Origin: Burkholderia plantarii
GTDB lineage: Bacteria > Pseudomonadota > Gammaproteobacteria > Burkholderiales > Burkholderiaceae
Assembly (NCBI RefSeq): GCF_001411805.1
Contig: NZ_CP007213.1
Location: 3,100,001-3,164,000 of the forward strand
Length of the DNA stretch: 64,000 bases
Direction of reading: 5' to 3'
Part shown: positions 19,134-27,937 of the stretch, piece by piece
How positions within the stretch are numbered: position 1 is the stretch's first letter
Layout: each line of letters begins with the position of its first letter
Notes under the pieces: model-generated
The model's database searches: none
What the model was told of the DNA's origin: nothing
What the model saw: the letters and a program-made list of their open reading frames with translations, nothing else
Program-made: the position numbers and the translations under genes

Positions 19134-21731
19134 CTACTTCCCCTGCACCGCCGGATCGGCCACGCACACCGCGTGCGTGGCCGTCCAACGCGTCGCGGGC
19201 TCGTGCTTCGCGACCGGCAGCTGGTACGACACCGTGCAGCCCTCCGAAGCCGCCGTCCCCCACTTCACCCGCAGCGTGCCCGCATTCGTCTTCACGCCGC
19301 GCAACACGACGCTGCCCATCTGCGCGACGGTGCCCGCGTGCTGCCCTTTCGCGTCGAACACTTCGGCGCCGAACGGCACCGGCTTGCCGTCGCGGGTCCG
19401 GATCCGCATGATCACGGACCGCCCGCCGCCCTCCGTCTTGAAGCGCAGCCGCACCACCGCACCCGCCGTCGGCACCGCGTGCTGCGTAGTCGATTTCAGT
19501 TCGACGCTCATCGGCAGGCCCTTCGGGTCGATCTCGACCTCGTTGGTCTCGAACGGCATCAGGCTCGACACGATCGCGTGCCCGAACGGATCGATGCGCA
19601 GGCCGCTGCCGGACGTCACGCGCGCGCCGCTCGCGCCCTTCGCCTCGACGATCGCCACCGTCTCGCTCATGCTCGGCGTGAACGCGACGCCGCCCGCGTA
19701 GGCCACCACGCCGCCCGACATGCCGCCGCCGTATTGCGTGAAACCCGTGCCTTTCGACGCGTTCACCGTCAGCGTCGCGTAGCGCGACAGATACGACACG
19801 TTGCCGCCCACGTTGACGGCCGCGCCCCCGCCGCCGCCGCTCGCGCGGCCGAGGTTGACGCCGTAGTTCAGTTGGTTGGCCACGCCGAGCGTGCCCGCCA
19901 GCGACTGCTGCAACGTGGTCTCGCCGCTCGAATCGCGCTGCAGGTTGGTCGACGCGTAGACCGGACGGCTGCCGCCGCCAAGCGGCATCGAGACGTTCAG
20001 CATCACCCGGTTGTCCCAGCGGCGGCGCGTGGCATCGAACTGGCGCGCCACGGCCACGCCGAAGTTGATGCGCCGGAAGTTGTTGTTGTAGCCGGCCTGG
20101 AACTGCGTGTCGGTGCCGTGCCGGTTCCAGTAGCTGACCGTCGAACCCGACGCGTAGAACGATCCCCATCCCGACGGCAGCGCCTGGTTCACCGTGACCT
20201 GCAGTTGCCCGCGCAGGATGCCGCCGCGCCACGGCCCGTCGGTCCGGTCGGTCGACGGATCGCGCAGCTGCATCGCGTCGCGCAGGCTCAGGTAGCCGCT
20301 GCTCGAATAGCGGTAGGCGGCCACCGTGATGTTGGTGGAGGTCGGGGCGATCAGCTTGCTGTACGAGAACTTCACGCTCTGGCCATGGCGCGTGCTGCCG
20401 CCCGGCAGGCTCGTGTTGGCGCGCGTGACGTCGAGGCTGAACGCGCCGAAGCGCGTGTTGAGCGCCACCCCGATCAGGCCGGCGACATAGCCCGGCGTGG
20501 CCGTCACGCCGCCGTAGGCCGTCAGCAGGTTCGTGAAGCCATGCCGGATGGTGGCCTGGAACAGCGCGGGCCGGCTCGACAGCGCCGCATCGCGGTATTG
20601 GCCGGCCGTCACGCTGAAATGCGTGATGCCGGGCCGCAACGCATCCACGGTCGAGGCATACGGCACCTTGAACGTGTGGATGCCGCCGTCGGCCTCGGTC
20701 ACCACGACCTCGAGATCGCCGCCGTATCCGGTTGGATAGAGGTCGTCGATCACGAACGGGCCGGCCGCGACGTTGGTGCTGTAGATGATGTTGCCGTTCT
20801 GCCGCACCTGCACCAGCGCGTTGCTGTTGGCGATGCCATGCACGGTCGGCGCATAGCCGCGCTGCGACTCCGGATACATGCGCTCGTCGCTCACGAGCCG
20901 CACGCCGCGGAACCCGACGCTGTCGAACATCGCGCCGTCGGTGTATGCCTCGCCGATCACGAGCTGGCTCTTGAGCCGCGCGATCGAGCGCTGCACGTTC
21001 GTCTGGATCGACTGGTAGTGCGTGCCGACCCGCGAGCTGTAGGTCAGATTGCCGTTGTGCCGGAAGCGCCACGGCCCGACATTGAATCCGGCGGTCATCC
21101 CGAGGTAGGCCTGCGTCGACGCCTCCCCCTGGCCGTCCGAACGGTAGACGTTCGCGTTGTATTGCAGCAGCGCGGCCGGCACGCCGTCGTCCCAGTAGCG
21201 CGGATCGACGTAGCCGCGCGCGTCGCGGCTCTGGAACGCCTGCGGCACGCTGACGTCGAGCCGCTGCGCACCGTTGTCGAACACGGCGCTGGCGTCGGGT
21301 ACCAGTTCGTCGAGCGTGACGCAGGCGCCGGTCCCGGCGGTGGCCAGTTTCGCGCTGGCCTGCGGCGACAGCCGGGCGAGCGCCACCCCCACCCGCTGCA
21401 GCAATTCGCGGTCGAAGCAGGCCCGCACGTCGTCGGGCCGGCCGCCGACCTGCTTCAGCGTGACGTCGGTACGGCCGAGCCAGTTCTGGTTGACGTAGAG
21501 ATCCGCGAGGTAGGTGCCCGGCATCGCCGGATTGCCCTTGTCGAAGCGGCTCACGTCGATGCGCGGCGCCCCGGGGCGCCGCAGGAACGTGTCGTTGAAG
21601 CGGACTTCCGCGACCTGCGACGGGTTCGACTGCGCCGCCGCCGCGGCGGACACGAACAGCGACAGCGCGAGCAGATGACACGGACGCGCACGGCAGCGTA
21701 CCGGCAAGGGCAATCTGTAGGAACGCTGCAT
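19134..21731 (-). CDS. Fimbrial outer-membrane usher (FimD/PapC family)
   Basis: The 865-residue protein is the outer-membrane pore that secretes and assembles pilin subunits. It has a signal peptide ending SAAAAAQS, an N-terminal domain with EVRFNDTFLRR and GTYLADLYVNQNWLG, a 24-strand barrel region with the usher signature LVSDERMYPESQRGYAPTVHG, and C-terminal domains with GKPVPFGAEVF. ATG 21731 is used; a GTG 30 bp upstream is also in frame. It is the last gene of the operon pilin-chaperone-usher; no adhesin gene follows. A tandem repeat lies beyond the stop. Confidence 0.93.
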   Translation of the reverse strand: MQRSYRLPLPVRCRARPCHLLALSLFVSAAAAAQSNPSQVAEVRFNDTFLRRPGAPRIDVSRFDKGNPAMPGTYLADLYVNQNWLGRTDVTLKQVGGRPDDVRACFDRELLQRVGVALARLSPQASAKLATAGTGACVTLDELVPDASAVFDNGAQRLDVSVPQAFQSRDARGYVDPRYWDDGVPAALLQYNANVYRSDGQGEASTQAYLGMTAGFNVGPWRFRHNGNLTYSSRVGTHYQSIQTNVQRSIARLKSQLVIGEAYTDGAMFDSVGFRGVRLVSDERMYPESQRGYAPTVHGIANSNALVQVRQNGNIIYSTNVAAGPFVIDDLYPTGYGGDLEVVVTEADGGIHTFKVPYASTVDALRPGITHFSVTAGQYRDAALSSRPALFQATIRHGFTNLLTAYGGVTATPGYVAGLIGVALNTRFGAFSLDVTRANTSLPGGSTRHGQSVKFSYSKLIAPTSTNITVAAYRYSSSGYLSLRDAMQLRDPSTDRTDGPWRGGILRGQLQVTVNQALPSGWGSFYASGSTVSYWNRHGTDTQFQAGYNNNFRRINFGVAVARQFDATRRRWDNRVMLNVSMPLGGGSRPVYASTNLQRDSSGETTLQQSLAGTLGVANQLNYGVNLGRASGGGGGAAVNVGGNVSYLSRYATLTVNASKGTGFTQYGGGMSGGVVAYAGGVAFTPSMSETVAIVEAKGASGARVTSGSGLRIDPFGHAIVSSLMPFETNEVEIDPKGLPMSVELKSTTQHAVPTAGAVVRLRFKTEGGGRSVIMRIRTRDGKPVPFGAEVFDAKGQHAGTVAQMGSVVLRGVKTNAGTLRVKWGTAASEGCTVSYQLPVAKHEPATRWTATHAVCVADPAVQGK

Positions 21732-21833
21732 GACGATAGCCGATCGATTGCTTGCAGGCACGCTCGCATCCGGCCGAACGTCGTGCCTGCAACGAAAAAT
21801 GAGCGAACCCGGACCCGGCGGCGAAGCCGGCCG

Positions 21834-22631
21834 CTAGTCGTCGCGACCGCTCCCGCGGGACGCCTGGCCCGCCCGGATCGGCGCGCTCCTCTCGGCCACG
21901 CCGCCGAAATCGTTCAACGTGTCGTAGCGCACCGTCAGGTCCGGCGCACCGGGCGCGACGTCGAGCGCATCGCCATGCAGCGCGAACCGATGGGTGCCGT
22001 GCGGATCGATCATCGCGCCGTCGTCGAACGTCGCGGTCTTGTCGCCCTCGATGACGCTCAGCTTCGTCAGCGAGACATGGAACGCCGTGGGGTTGTGCGC
22101 CTCGGCGACGAGCGCGCCGCCCACGCGCGCGAGCCGCCACGTCAGCCGCGACGGCGCGCCGTTGGCCGTCCCCGGCAGATGCTCGGGGCGATAAAACAGC
22201 TTGATGCGCGAACGGAACGCCAGCTGGAGCCGATGCGATTCGGCGTCACGGGTGGCCGGTTTCGGCGGTACCTCGAGCACGTTGAGCCAGAACACCGACT
22301 CGCGATCGCCGGGCAGCGCCTCGCCCGTATAGATGATGCGCAGCGTCTGCGACTTCGACGGATCGATGCGCGCGATCGGCGGCGTCACCGTGAACGGCAC
22401 GCTGATGTCGGACGGCGCGCTGTAGAGTTGGCCGGTATCGATCCACGATTGCACCAGCGCGGGCGACTGCCCCACGTTTGACAGCCTGAGCGTGACTTCA
22501 GGCTCCGGCGCGTCGTAAATCACGCGGGTCGCGCCGATCACCACGGAGGCCGACACCGGCGCCGCGGACTGCATCAGCCAGGCGGCGCATCCCGCGAGCC
22601 ACGCGAGCCGGACGGTCTTCCTCCATACCAT
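21834..22631 (-). CDS. Periplasmic pilus chaperone (PapD-like)
   Basis: The 265-residue protein has a signal peptide (cleavage near PVSA-SVV) and two Ig-like domains. The G1-type strand TLRLSNVGQSPALVQSWID, the conserved FTVTPPIARIDPSKSQTLRI with the family basic residue, and FWLNVLEVPPK are typical PapD features. LAFRSRIKLFYRP leads into the second domain. It caps pilin subunits by donor-strand complementation and delivers them to the usher, whose ATG lies 103 bp downstream. Confidence 0.92.
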   Translation of the reverse strand: MVWRKTVRLAWLAGCAAWLMQSAAPVSASVVIGATRVIYDAPEPEVTLRLSNVGQSPALVQSWIDTGQLYSAPSDISVPFTVTPPIARIDPSKSQTLRIIYTGEALPGDRESVFWLNVLEVPPKPATRDAESHRLQLAFRSRIKLFYRPEHLPGTANGAPSRLTWRLARVGGALVAEAHNPTAFHVSLTKLSVIEGDKTATFDDGAMIDPHGTHRFALHGDALDVAPGAPDLTVRYDTLNDFGGVAERSAPIRAGQASRGSGRDD

Positions 22632-22727
22632 GGTCAGCTCCAGATGGTTGCAGACGAAACGGCCGGGTGGCGCGCCAGCCGCTGCGAGCGGGCGGGCGCC
22701 ATCCGGCCCGAACCGAAGGACACCGGA

Positions 22728-23309
22728 TTACTGGTAAGCGATCGAATACATCACGCTCGAATTCGCCGAGCCGCCGCTCGCCGTGCCGGTGGCCACGTAC
22801 TCCGCGAAATACGACAGGGTGGCCGCGCCGCTCTTGTCAATCGGGACGGACTTCGAATTCTGCGAAGCGTCGGGCGCACCGAGCTGGATCTTGGTCTGGT
22901 CGCCATTGAGCAGCGAGATCTGGACGTTGTCGGCGACGTCGGTGGCATCGGGCTGATCGCCTTTGACCAGGACGAGATTGCCCGTCGAAGGATCGATGGT
23001 CGGCCCCGCTTCGAAGAACGTGTGGACGTTGCCCGTTGCCGGCGTACAGTTCGTCAGCGCGATGCTGAAGCCGGTGCGCCCCGCCGTTGCGCCGGCCGCG
23101 GCGAGCTGGCTGGCCGACACGTTCGGCAGTGCCACCGTGAAATCCTTCGAGCTGCTGCCGCCGCCGTTGATCGTGCAGGTCTGCGCGTTGACCTTACCGG
23201 TGAACATGATCGTGCCGTCCGCCGCGAACGCGGGGCCGACAACCCCCACGGATGACACGGCAACCAGGGACGTGACGATTTTTGCGATTTTTCCCATTTT
23301 CAATCTCAT
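22728..23309 (-). CDS. Major fimbrial subunit (type 1 pilin-like)
   Basis: The 193-residue protein has a signal peptide (KIVTSLVAVSSVGVV, cleavage after PAFA) and a pilin domain starting ADGTIMFTGKVNAQTCTI. The Cys in QTCTI pairs with the Cys in LTNCTPATGN, as in FimA, and the C-terminal beta-zipper ends SSVMYSIAYQ with the penultimate Tyr used for chaperone recognition. ATG 23309 follows GGAAG. It is the first gene of the operon and lies behind an AT-rich 600-bp leader. Confidence 0.92.
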   Translation of the reverse strand: MRLKMGKIAKIVTSLVAVSSVGVVGPAFAADGTIMFTGKVNAQTCTINGGGSSSKDFTVALPNVSASQLAAAGATAGRTGFSIALTNCTPATGNVHTFFEAGPTIDPSTGNLVLVKGDQPDATDVADNVQISLLNGDQTKIQLGAPDASQNSKSVPIDKSGAATLSYFAEYVATGTASGGSANSSVMYSIAYQ

Positions 23310-23923
23310 GAAAATAAACTTCCACCACTCGACAATCGGCCGCGAGACATAGAAGACTTCACGACCATCCGGCTCAACCGCGACATCCGTTCAATGAAGA
23401 TTCACCATTAAAAAGCCCTCCAATCAACACGCCGGACAATGCGTGAAAATGAAAAAAATTCTCGATCAGAATTAGCGCGACAACGCGTTGGCCACTCAAC
23501 GACCGACGACGGCATCGTCCTGGATAAAGCGGCATTCGCCGGCTTGCCTGCCGCCGCCAGCATCGACATCGCCTGCAAGAAGGCAAGTAGAAAATTGAAA
23601 ACCATGATCATGCGGGTGGCATGTGAATGCAAAACGACGCATCGCCCAAACGACAGTCACGCCATGCAATGGAATCGCGACGCGCGCAAGGCGGCTTCCG
23701 CCGCGGCAACATCACGCCAGCGCCTCGTCATTTGAAATTAAAAGATTGACATTTAGCCGAATTGCAACGTTGATGCAAGTCATGCCGCATGACATTTTTC
23801 TAACTTTTTTTATTTAAATTTCTTTACTGAAAGACCAGTAACACAAATCCACTTTCATACACATTGGATCATTGAATTATTTCGAAAATATCGAGAAATT
23901 TCGAGATGCCAAGCCGGCCGCCA
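23310..23923. other. 614-bp AT-rich region ahead of the fimbrial operon
   Basis: The composition falls far below the rest of the window, with A/T runs such as TTTTTTTATTTAAATTTC near 23805. No gene is supported. It must carry the fimbrial promoter. Such AT-rich leaders are typical targets of H-NS/MvaT-like silencers and mark horizontally acquired fimbrial clusters. I found no flanking inverted repeats of a phase-variable switch. Confidence 0.5.
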
Positions 23924-24814
23924 TCACGGCTGCCCGGCAAACACCTCCACCAGATAGTCGATCAACACCTTGACGCGCGCCGGCACGCGACGCCCGGCCG
24001 GATAGGCCAGATGCACGTCGAGCGGCTCGGGCTGCCATGCCGGCAGCAGCACCGTCACCGCGCCCGCGTCGATCTCGTCGGCCAGCAGCCATCTCGGCAC
24101 CTGCGAGATGCCGAGGCCGCACAGCACGGCGGCGCGCACCTGCTCGGCGTCGCCGGTCGTGAACGCGCCCTGAGGCAGATACGACAGTGGCTGCCCGTCC
24201 ACGCGGAACGACCACGCATAACGCTCGCGCCCGTGCGCGAACACGATGCAGCGTTGCGCGTCGAGGTCGGCGACGACGCGCGGCAGGGGCCGCGCGGCGA
24301 GATAGTCCGGGCTCGCCGCCAGCACCATCGGCGATTCGTAGAGCTTGCGCGCCGTGATCGACGAATCGGCCATCCGGCCATGGCGCACGGCCAGGTCGAT
24401 GCCGTCGCCGATCAGGTCGACATGGCGCTCCGACACCGACATCTGGATCTCCACGTCCGGATAGCGCCGGAAGAATTCGGGCAGCAGCGGCGTGATGCAG
24501 AGCCGGCCATGGCCGGGCGCGGTGTTGAGCCGGATCAGCCCGCGCGGCGCGCGCTGCCGCGTGCCGACCGAGGATTCGACCGCGTCGAAATCGTCGAGCA
24601 GCGTCTTCGCCGAATCGTGGAACGCGTGGCCGGCATCGGTCACGACCACGCGCCGCGAGGTGCGCGACAGCAACTGCACGCCCAGATAGCGCTCGAGCGC
24701 GTCGATCTGCTTGCTCACGGCCGGCTGCCCGATGCCCTCCGCGCGCGCGACGGCGGTGAAGCTGCCGCATTCGACGAGCCGCACGAACAGGCGCATCGCA
24801 TCCAGTCGGTCCAT
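23924..24814 (-). CDS. LysR-family transcriptional regulator
   Basis: The 296-residue protein has the LysR winged helix (MRLFVRLVECGSFTAVARAE, GIGQPAVSKQIDALERYLG) and the periplasmic-binding-like effector domain (RGLIRLNTAPGHGRLCITPL, LDVHLAYPAGRRVPARVKVL). It resembles the CrgA-type subgroup. ATG 24814 follows GGGGAG, so the longer frame to 24877 is rejected. It is divergent from the oxidoreductase gene at 24942, its likely target, with about 127 bp between them. Confidence 0.92.
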   Translation of the reverse strand: MDRLDAMRLFVRLVECGSFTAVARAEGIGQPAVSKQIDALERYLGVQLLSRTSRRVVVTDAGHAFHDSAKTLLDDFDAVESSVGTRQRAPRGLIRLNTAPGHGRLCITPLLPEFFRRYPDVEIQMSVSERHVDLIGDGIDLAVRHGRMADSSITARKLYESPMVLAASPDYLAARPLPRVVADLDAQRCIVFAHGRERYAWSFRVDGQPLSYLPQGAFTTGDAEQVRAAVLCGLGISQVPRWLLADEIDAGAVTVLLPAWQPEPLDVHLAYPAGRRVPARVKVLIDYLVEVFAGQP

Positions 24815-24941
24815 GGTTCGCTCCCCATCAATTCCGAAATGGAATCGATGGTATGCATGGATCGGCATTTCGCGCAATCAATGCTCGTGATGAAGTCATG
24901 CCCGGGCCGACTGGCGGCCGAATCCACTGGAGTACACACCG

Positions 24942-25940
24942 ATGAAAGCGATTTGCGTGACCCCGAGCCGGGAACTGGAAGTCCGAGAGATTCCCGCCCC
25001 CGCCGAACCGGCGCCGGGGCATGTCCTCGTCGACATGACGGCGGCGGCGATCAACCACGGCGACAAGACCTTCCTCCGGCAGCCGGGCGCGGCCGGCGCG
25101 GCGCTGGCCGCCACGCGCCACGACGTGTGGGGCGCCTCGGGCGCGGGCACGGTGGTGGCGGTGGGCGCCGGCGTGCCCGCGCGCCATGCGGGGCGGCAGG
25201 TGGCGGCATACCGCTCGCTCGGCCGCAGCGCCGACAGCATCGGCCTCTGGTGCGAGCGCGCGCAGATGCCGTACACGAACTGCCTGATCCTGCCCGACAC
25301 GGTGCCGGCGCGCGACTACTGCGGCTCGCTCGTGAATGTCATCACGGCCCATGCGTTTCTCGAGGAAATCGTCGCGGCCGGCCATCGCGGCGTGATCGCC
25401 ACGGCCGGCAACTCGGCGACCGGCCTGGCGCTGGCCGCGCTCGCGCGGCGCCGCGGGCTACCGGCGATCCTGCTGGTGCGCAGCGCGGCGGCGCGCGACG
25501 CGCTGCGGCTGCGCGGCGTCGAGCATGTCCTCGTCACGGGCGAGGCGGGTTTCGCCGACGCGCTCACCGATCTGTCGGCGCGGCTCGCGGCCACCGCCGT
25601 GTTCGACGGCGTGGGCGGCGCGCTGGTGGGCGCGATCGCGCCGAGCCTGCCGGCCAACACGACGTTCCATTTCTACGGCTTTCTCGGCGGCGCCGAGCCG
25701 GTGGCGATTCCGTCCGCGCTGTTCATGATGAAGAACTTCGTGATGCGGCGCTTCAGCAACTTCGAGAGCGCCACGGTGAAGGCGCCGGGACGGCTCGAAG
25801 CCGCGCTCGGCCTGCTCGAGGGCGTGATCGACGATCCGCTGTTCGCCACGCACCAGGGCGAGACGTTCCGCTTCGAGCAGATCGAGGCGGCGATGGCCTA
25901 TGCGCCGGCGGACGCGAGCAAGGCAATTCTGGTGCCGTGA
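24942..25940 (+). CDS. MDR-superfamily zinc-independent quinone oxidoreductase
   Basis: The 332-residue protein is a medium-chain dehydrogenase/reductase. The catalytic domain begins MKAICVTPSRELEVREIPAP with AAINHGDKTFLRQPG. The Rossmann segment carries GVIATAGNSATGLALAALAR and FDGVGGALVGAIAPSL. The cysteine and histidine ligands of zinc alcohol dehydrogenases are absent, which suggests an NAD(P)H:quinone or enoyl reductase. The ribosome site is GGAG. It is likely regulated by the divergent LysR protein. Confidence 0.85.
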   Translation: MKAICVTPSRELEVREIPAPAEPAPGHVLVDMTAAAINHGDKTFLRQPGAAGAALAATRHDVWGASGAGTVVAVGAGVPARHAGRQVAAYRSLGRSADSIGLWCERAQMPYTNCLILPDTVPARDYCGSLVNVITAHAFLEEIVAAGHRGVIATAGNSATGLALAALARRRGLPAILLVRSAAARDALRLRGVEHVLVTGEAGFADALTDLSARLAATAVFDGVGGALVGAIAPSLPANTTFHFYGFLGGAEPVAIPSALFMMKNFVMRRFSNFESATVKAPGRLEAALGLLEGVIDDPLFATHQGETFRFEQIEAAMAYAPADASKAILVP

Positions 25941-26034
25941 CGGCGGTGGCGCGGGGGCCGTCACGTTCGTGCGAAGGATCGGGAGGGCGATGCGCCCGCC
26001 ATCCCGTAGACGGCCGCCTCCGCCGCGCGCGACG

Positions 26035-26115
26035 TTATCCACAGAAAATGTTGGCAAGCTTGTGGATGACTTGCGCATGCCTTCCATAAGCCATTGATCA
26101 AACGCGTCTTTTTCT
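26035..26115 (+). repeat. DnaA-box-pair repeat, copy 2
   Basis: TTATCCACA (26035-26043), a perfect consensus DnaA box, is followed by a 17-bp spacer with TGTTGGCAAGCT, then TGTGGATGA (26061-26069) and AAGCCATTGATC (26088-26099), ending in a T-rich tail. It lies in the convergent gap 25941-26729 between the oxidoreductase and VOC genes, which holds four copies and nothing else recognisable. Confidence 0.9.
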
Positions 26116-26166
26116 CGGCGAGCACGAATCGGTCACGGTTGTTGCGAGCGCGGCCCGATGCCGTGC

Positions 26167-26247
26167 TTGTCCACAGTTTTTGTTGGCAAGTTTGTGGATA
26201 TCTTCAGCGTGACTTCGCCAACCGTTTGATTCGATTGACCTATTTTT
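26167..26247 (+). repeat. DnaA-box-pair repeat, copy 3
   Basis: TTGTCCACA (26167-26175), then 17 bp with TTTTTGTTGGCAAGTT, then TGTGGATAT (26193-26201), and AACCGTTTGATT at 26220-26231 followed by TATTTTTT. Copy 3 starts 132 bp after copy 2. Its third block is the most diverged of the cluster. Confidence 0.88.
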
Positions 26248-26486
26248 TACGACACCGGTATTCGGCAGGCTCTCCGGGCGCCTGCCCACATGGCGGACAT
26301 CGCACCCACGGCACCAAAAAGCCGTTTCGGATCAACGCCCGCATGGGCAGTTAGTTGTCTTTGCAACCATTGTCGGCAGGCGGTTTCGGCCACCGCCGCT
26401 GCACGCCGCGCCGGTGCAATGGCGCCTTCCACCCCGCGCGAAGCGCCGCCGCCGGGCCGCTCCGGCCCGCGAGCCAGGCGCCCATG

Positions 26487-26567
26487 TTGTCCACATTTTT
26501 TGTTGGCAAGCTTGTGGACATCCTGAGGCCATTCACCTCAAGCCATTGATCTTCCGAGGTTTCTTCG
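26487..26567 (+). repeat. DnaA-box-pair repeat, copy 4
   Basis: TTGTCCACA (26487-26495), 17 bp with TTTTTTGTTGGCAAGC, TGTGGACAT (26513-26521) and AAGCCATTGATC (26540-26551). Here both arms carry G/C instead of the usual A/T at the matching position, so the arms remain complementary. It starts 320 bp after copy 3. Confidence 0.9.
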
Positions 26568-26616
26568 GGTGGGTCACGAAAGCGTCACCGCCGCCGGGCA
26601 CGCCGTCGGCCGCCTG

Positions 26617-26697
26617 TTGTCCACAATTTCTGTTGGCAACTTTGTGGATTTCCTGCGCATCCGCGCCGCAAGGCATTGATCGGGCACGGTTTATTGC
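26617..26697 (+). repeat. DnaA-box-pair repeat, copy 5
   Basis: TTGTCCACA (26617-26625), 17 bp with TGTTGGCAACTT, TGTGGATTT (26643-26651) and AAGGCATTGATC (26670-26681). It begins 130 bp after copy 4, nearly the same step as between copies 2 and 3, and ends about 30 bp before the VOC gene stop. Confidence 0.88.
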
Positions 26698-26729
26698 CGG
26701 GCACCACGGATGCGGCAGCCGGGCGGCGT

Positions 26730-27212
26730 TCAGCGTGCCGGCGGCGCGTCGCGCATGCATTGCGCCATCCCCTCGCGCACCTGCTCGGGCGTGAGATCGC
26801 GCAGGTGCGTGGCCACCGACCAGCGATGGCCGAACGGATCCTCGAGCTGGCCGTAGCGGTCGCCCCAGAACATCTCGGCGACGGGCATCGTCAGCGTCGC
26901 GCCGGCCGCGATGGCACGCGCCATCACCGCGTCGGCATCCTCCACGTACAAGTGCAGCATCACGGGCGAGCCGTTCGGCGTGCGCGGGCCGGCCACGCCG
27001 CAGCCGGCGATCTCGTCGGCCAGCATCAGCGTCGAATCGCCGATGCGGATCGACGCGTGCATCAGCTTGCCGTCGGGGCCGGGCAGCCGGCTCGTCTCGA
27101 CCGCGCCGAACGCATCGCGGTAGAACGCGATCGCCGCGGCGGCGCCGTTGCAGATCAGGTGCGGGGTGAGGCTGTGCATGCCTTCGGGAATCGGTTTGAC
27201 GGCGGCGGACAT
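26730..27212 (-). CDS. VOC-superfamily protein (PhnB/glyoxalase-like)
   Basis: The 160-residue protein is a single vicinal-oxygen-chelate domain of the PhnB-like group: LTPHLICNGAAAAIAFYRDA, SIRIGDSTLMLADE, VMLHLYVEDADAVMARAIAA and MFWGDRYGQLEDPFGHRWSV. The final His/Glu positions fit metal ligands, but the reaction is unknown. ATG 27212 follows AAGGAG. The frame upstream to 27479 is compositional. The gene is embedded in the repeat cluster, with four copies behind it and two ahead. Confidence 0.88.
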   Translation of the reverse strand: MSAAVKPIPEGMHSLTPHLICNGAAAAIAFYRDAFGAVETSRLPGPDGKLMHASIRIGDSTLMLADEIAGCGVAGPRTPNGSPVMLHLYVEDADAVMARAIAAGATLTMPVAEMFWGDRYGQLEDPFGHRWSVATHLRDLTPEQVREGMAQCMRDAPPAR

Positions 27213-27487
27213 GATGTCGGCTCCTTGGCGCGAATGAATCGTCGGTGACGGAGGACGGGCAAAAGCACCGGCACGACACCCCGGCGGCGCGCTCGCCCGA
27301 TACCACGACGCGCGGGCCCGTCCGAAATCGACACGGCCAGCGAAAAAACCTCGCGCGCCGGCGCGCGTCGACGCCACGAGGCGGGATGACCCGATGGAGG
27401 ATGGCACCGCGGCCGGGTACCGGTATCGGCGGTCGGTCTTGACAATCGGTATCGGGTACCGATCTCGATGGCGCGGCAAAGGTAAAG

Positions 27488-27568
27488 TTATCCACAGTTT
27501 TTGTTGGCAAACCTGTGGATATCAGCGAGCCCGCATCGCCAAGCCATTGATCGGAAGAGGATTTTTTT
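27488..27568 (+). repeat. DnaA-box-pair repeat, copy 6 (best conserved)
   Basis: TTATCCACA (27488-27496), a perfect DnaA box, 17 bp with TTTTTGTTGGCAAACC, TGTGGATAT (27514-27522) and AAGCCATTGATC (27541-27552), then GATTTTTTT. It lies in the 725-bp gap 27213-27937 upstream of the VOC gene, which holds this copy, copy 7 and otherwise no gene. Confidence 0.92.
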
Positions 27569-27818
27569 CGACCCTGTCGGAACGCTCACGACTTCGTCAC
27601 GAAATGGCCCGGATCGGGGGCCGCGCGGAGCCCGGCGCGACGGCGGCAGGGGCTTGCGTACACGCCTCGCCGGGCAGCCGCCGGCGGGCACCAAGCCACG
27701 ACCTGCACGGCTTTTCGGCGGACCGCCGACGGCCGCGAGGCCGGCGTCGGCTGGCGGCCGGCACCCGGCCGAGCGTCGAAAAAAAGCGACCGGCGCGAAA
27801 ATCGCACCGGTCGCCGGG

Positions 27819-27899
27819 TTGTCAACAGATGATGTGCGCAAGCGTGTGGATATCAGCCGGATCGCCAGCCCAAGCCGTTGATCCGACAGGTCTTTCCGT
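27819..27899 (+). repeat. DnaA-box-pair repeat, copy 7
   Basis: TTGTCAACA (27819-27827), 17 bp with a diverged GATGTGCGCAAGC core, TGTGGATAT (27845-27853) and AAGCCGTTGATC (27872-27883). It starts 331 bp after copy 6 and about 40 bp before the stop of the 88-residue protein gene. Confidence 0.85.
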
Positions 27900-27937
27900 T
27901 CGCGCCTCACGGACGGGCAGCGGCCTGCGCCGCCGGT

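Noticed and set aside
18556..22140. Long minus-strand frame overlapping the usher, chaperone and tandem repeat
   Set aside because: It is out of frame with the clear usher and chaperone genes and runs through the 8-bp repeat.
26035..27899. The repeat cluster as the main chromosomal or plasmid replication origin
   Set aside because: No dnaA, dnaN, gyrB, repA or parAB genes are nearby, and the units are spread over 1.9 kb around an ordinary VOC gene.
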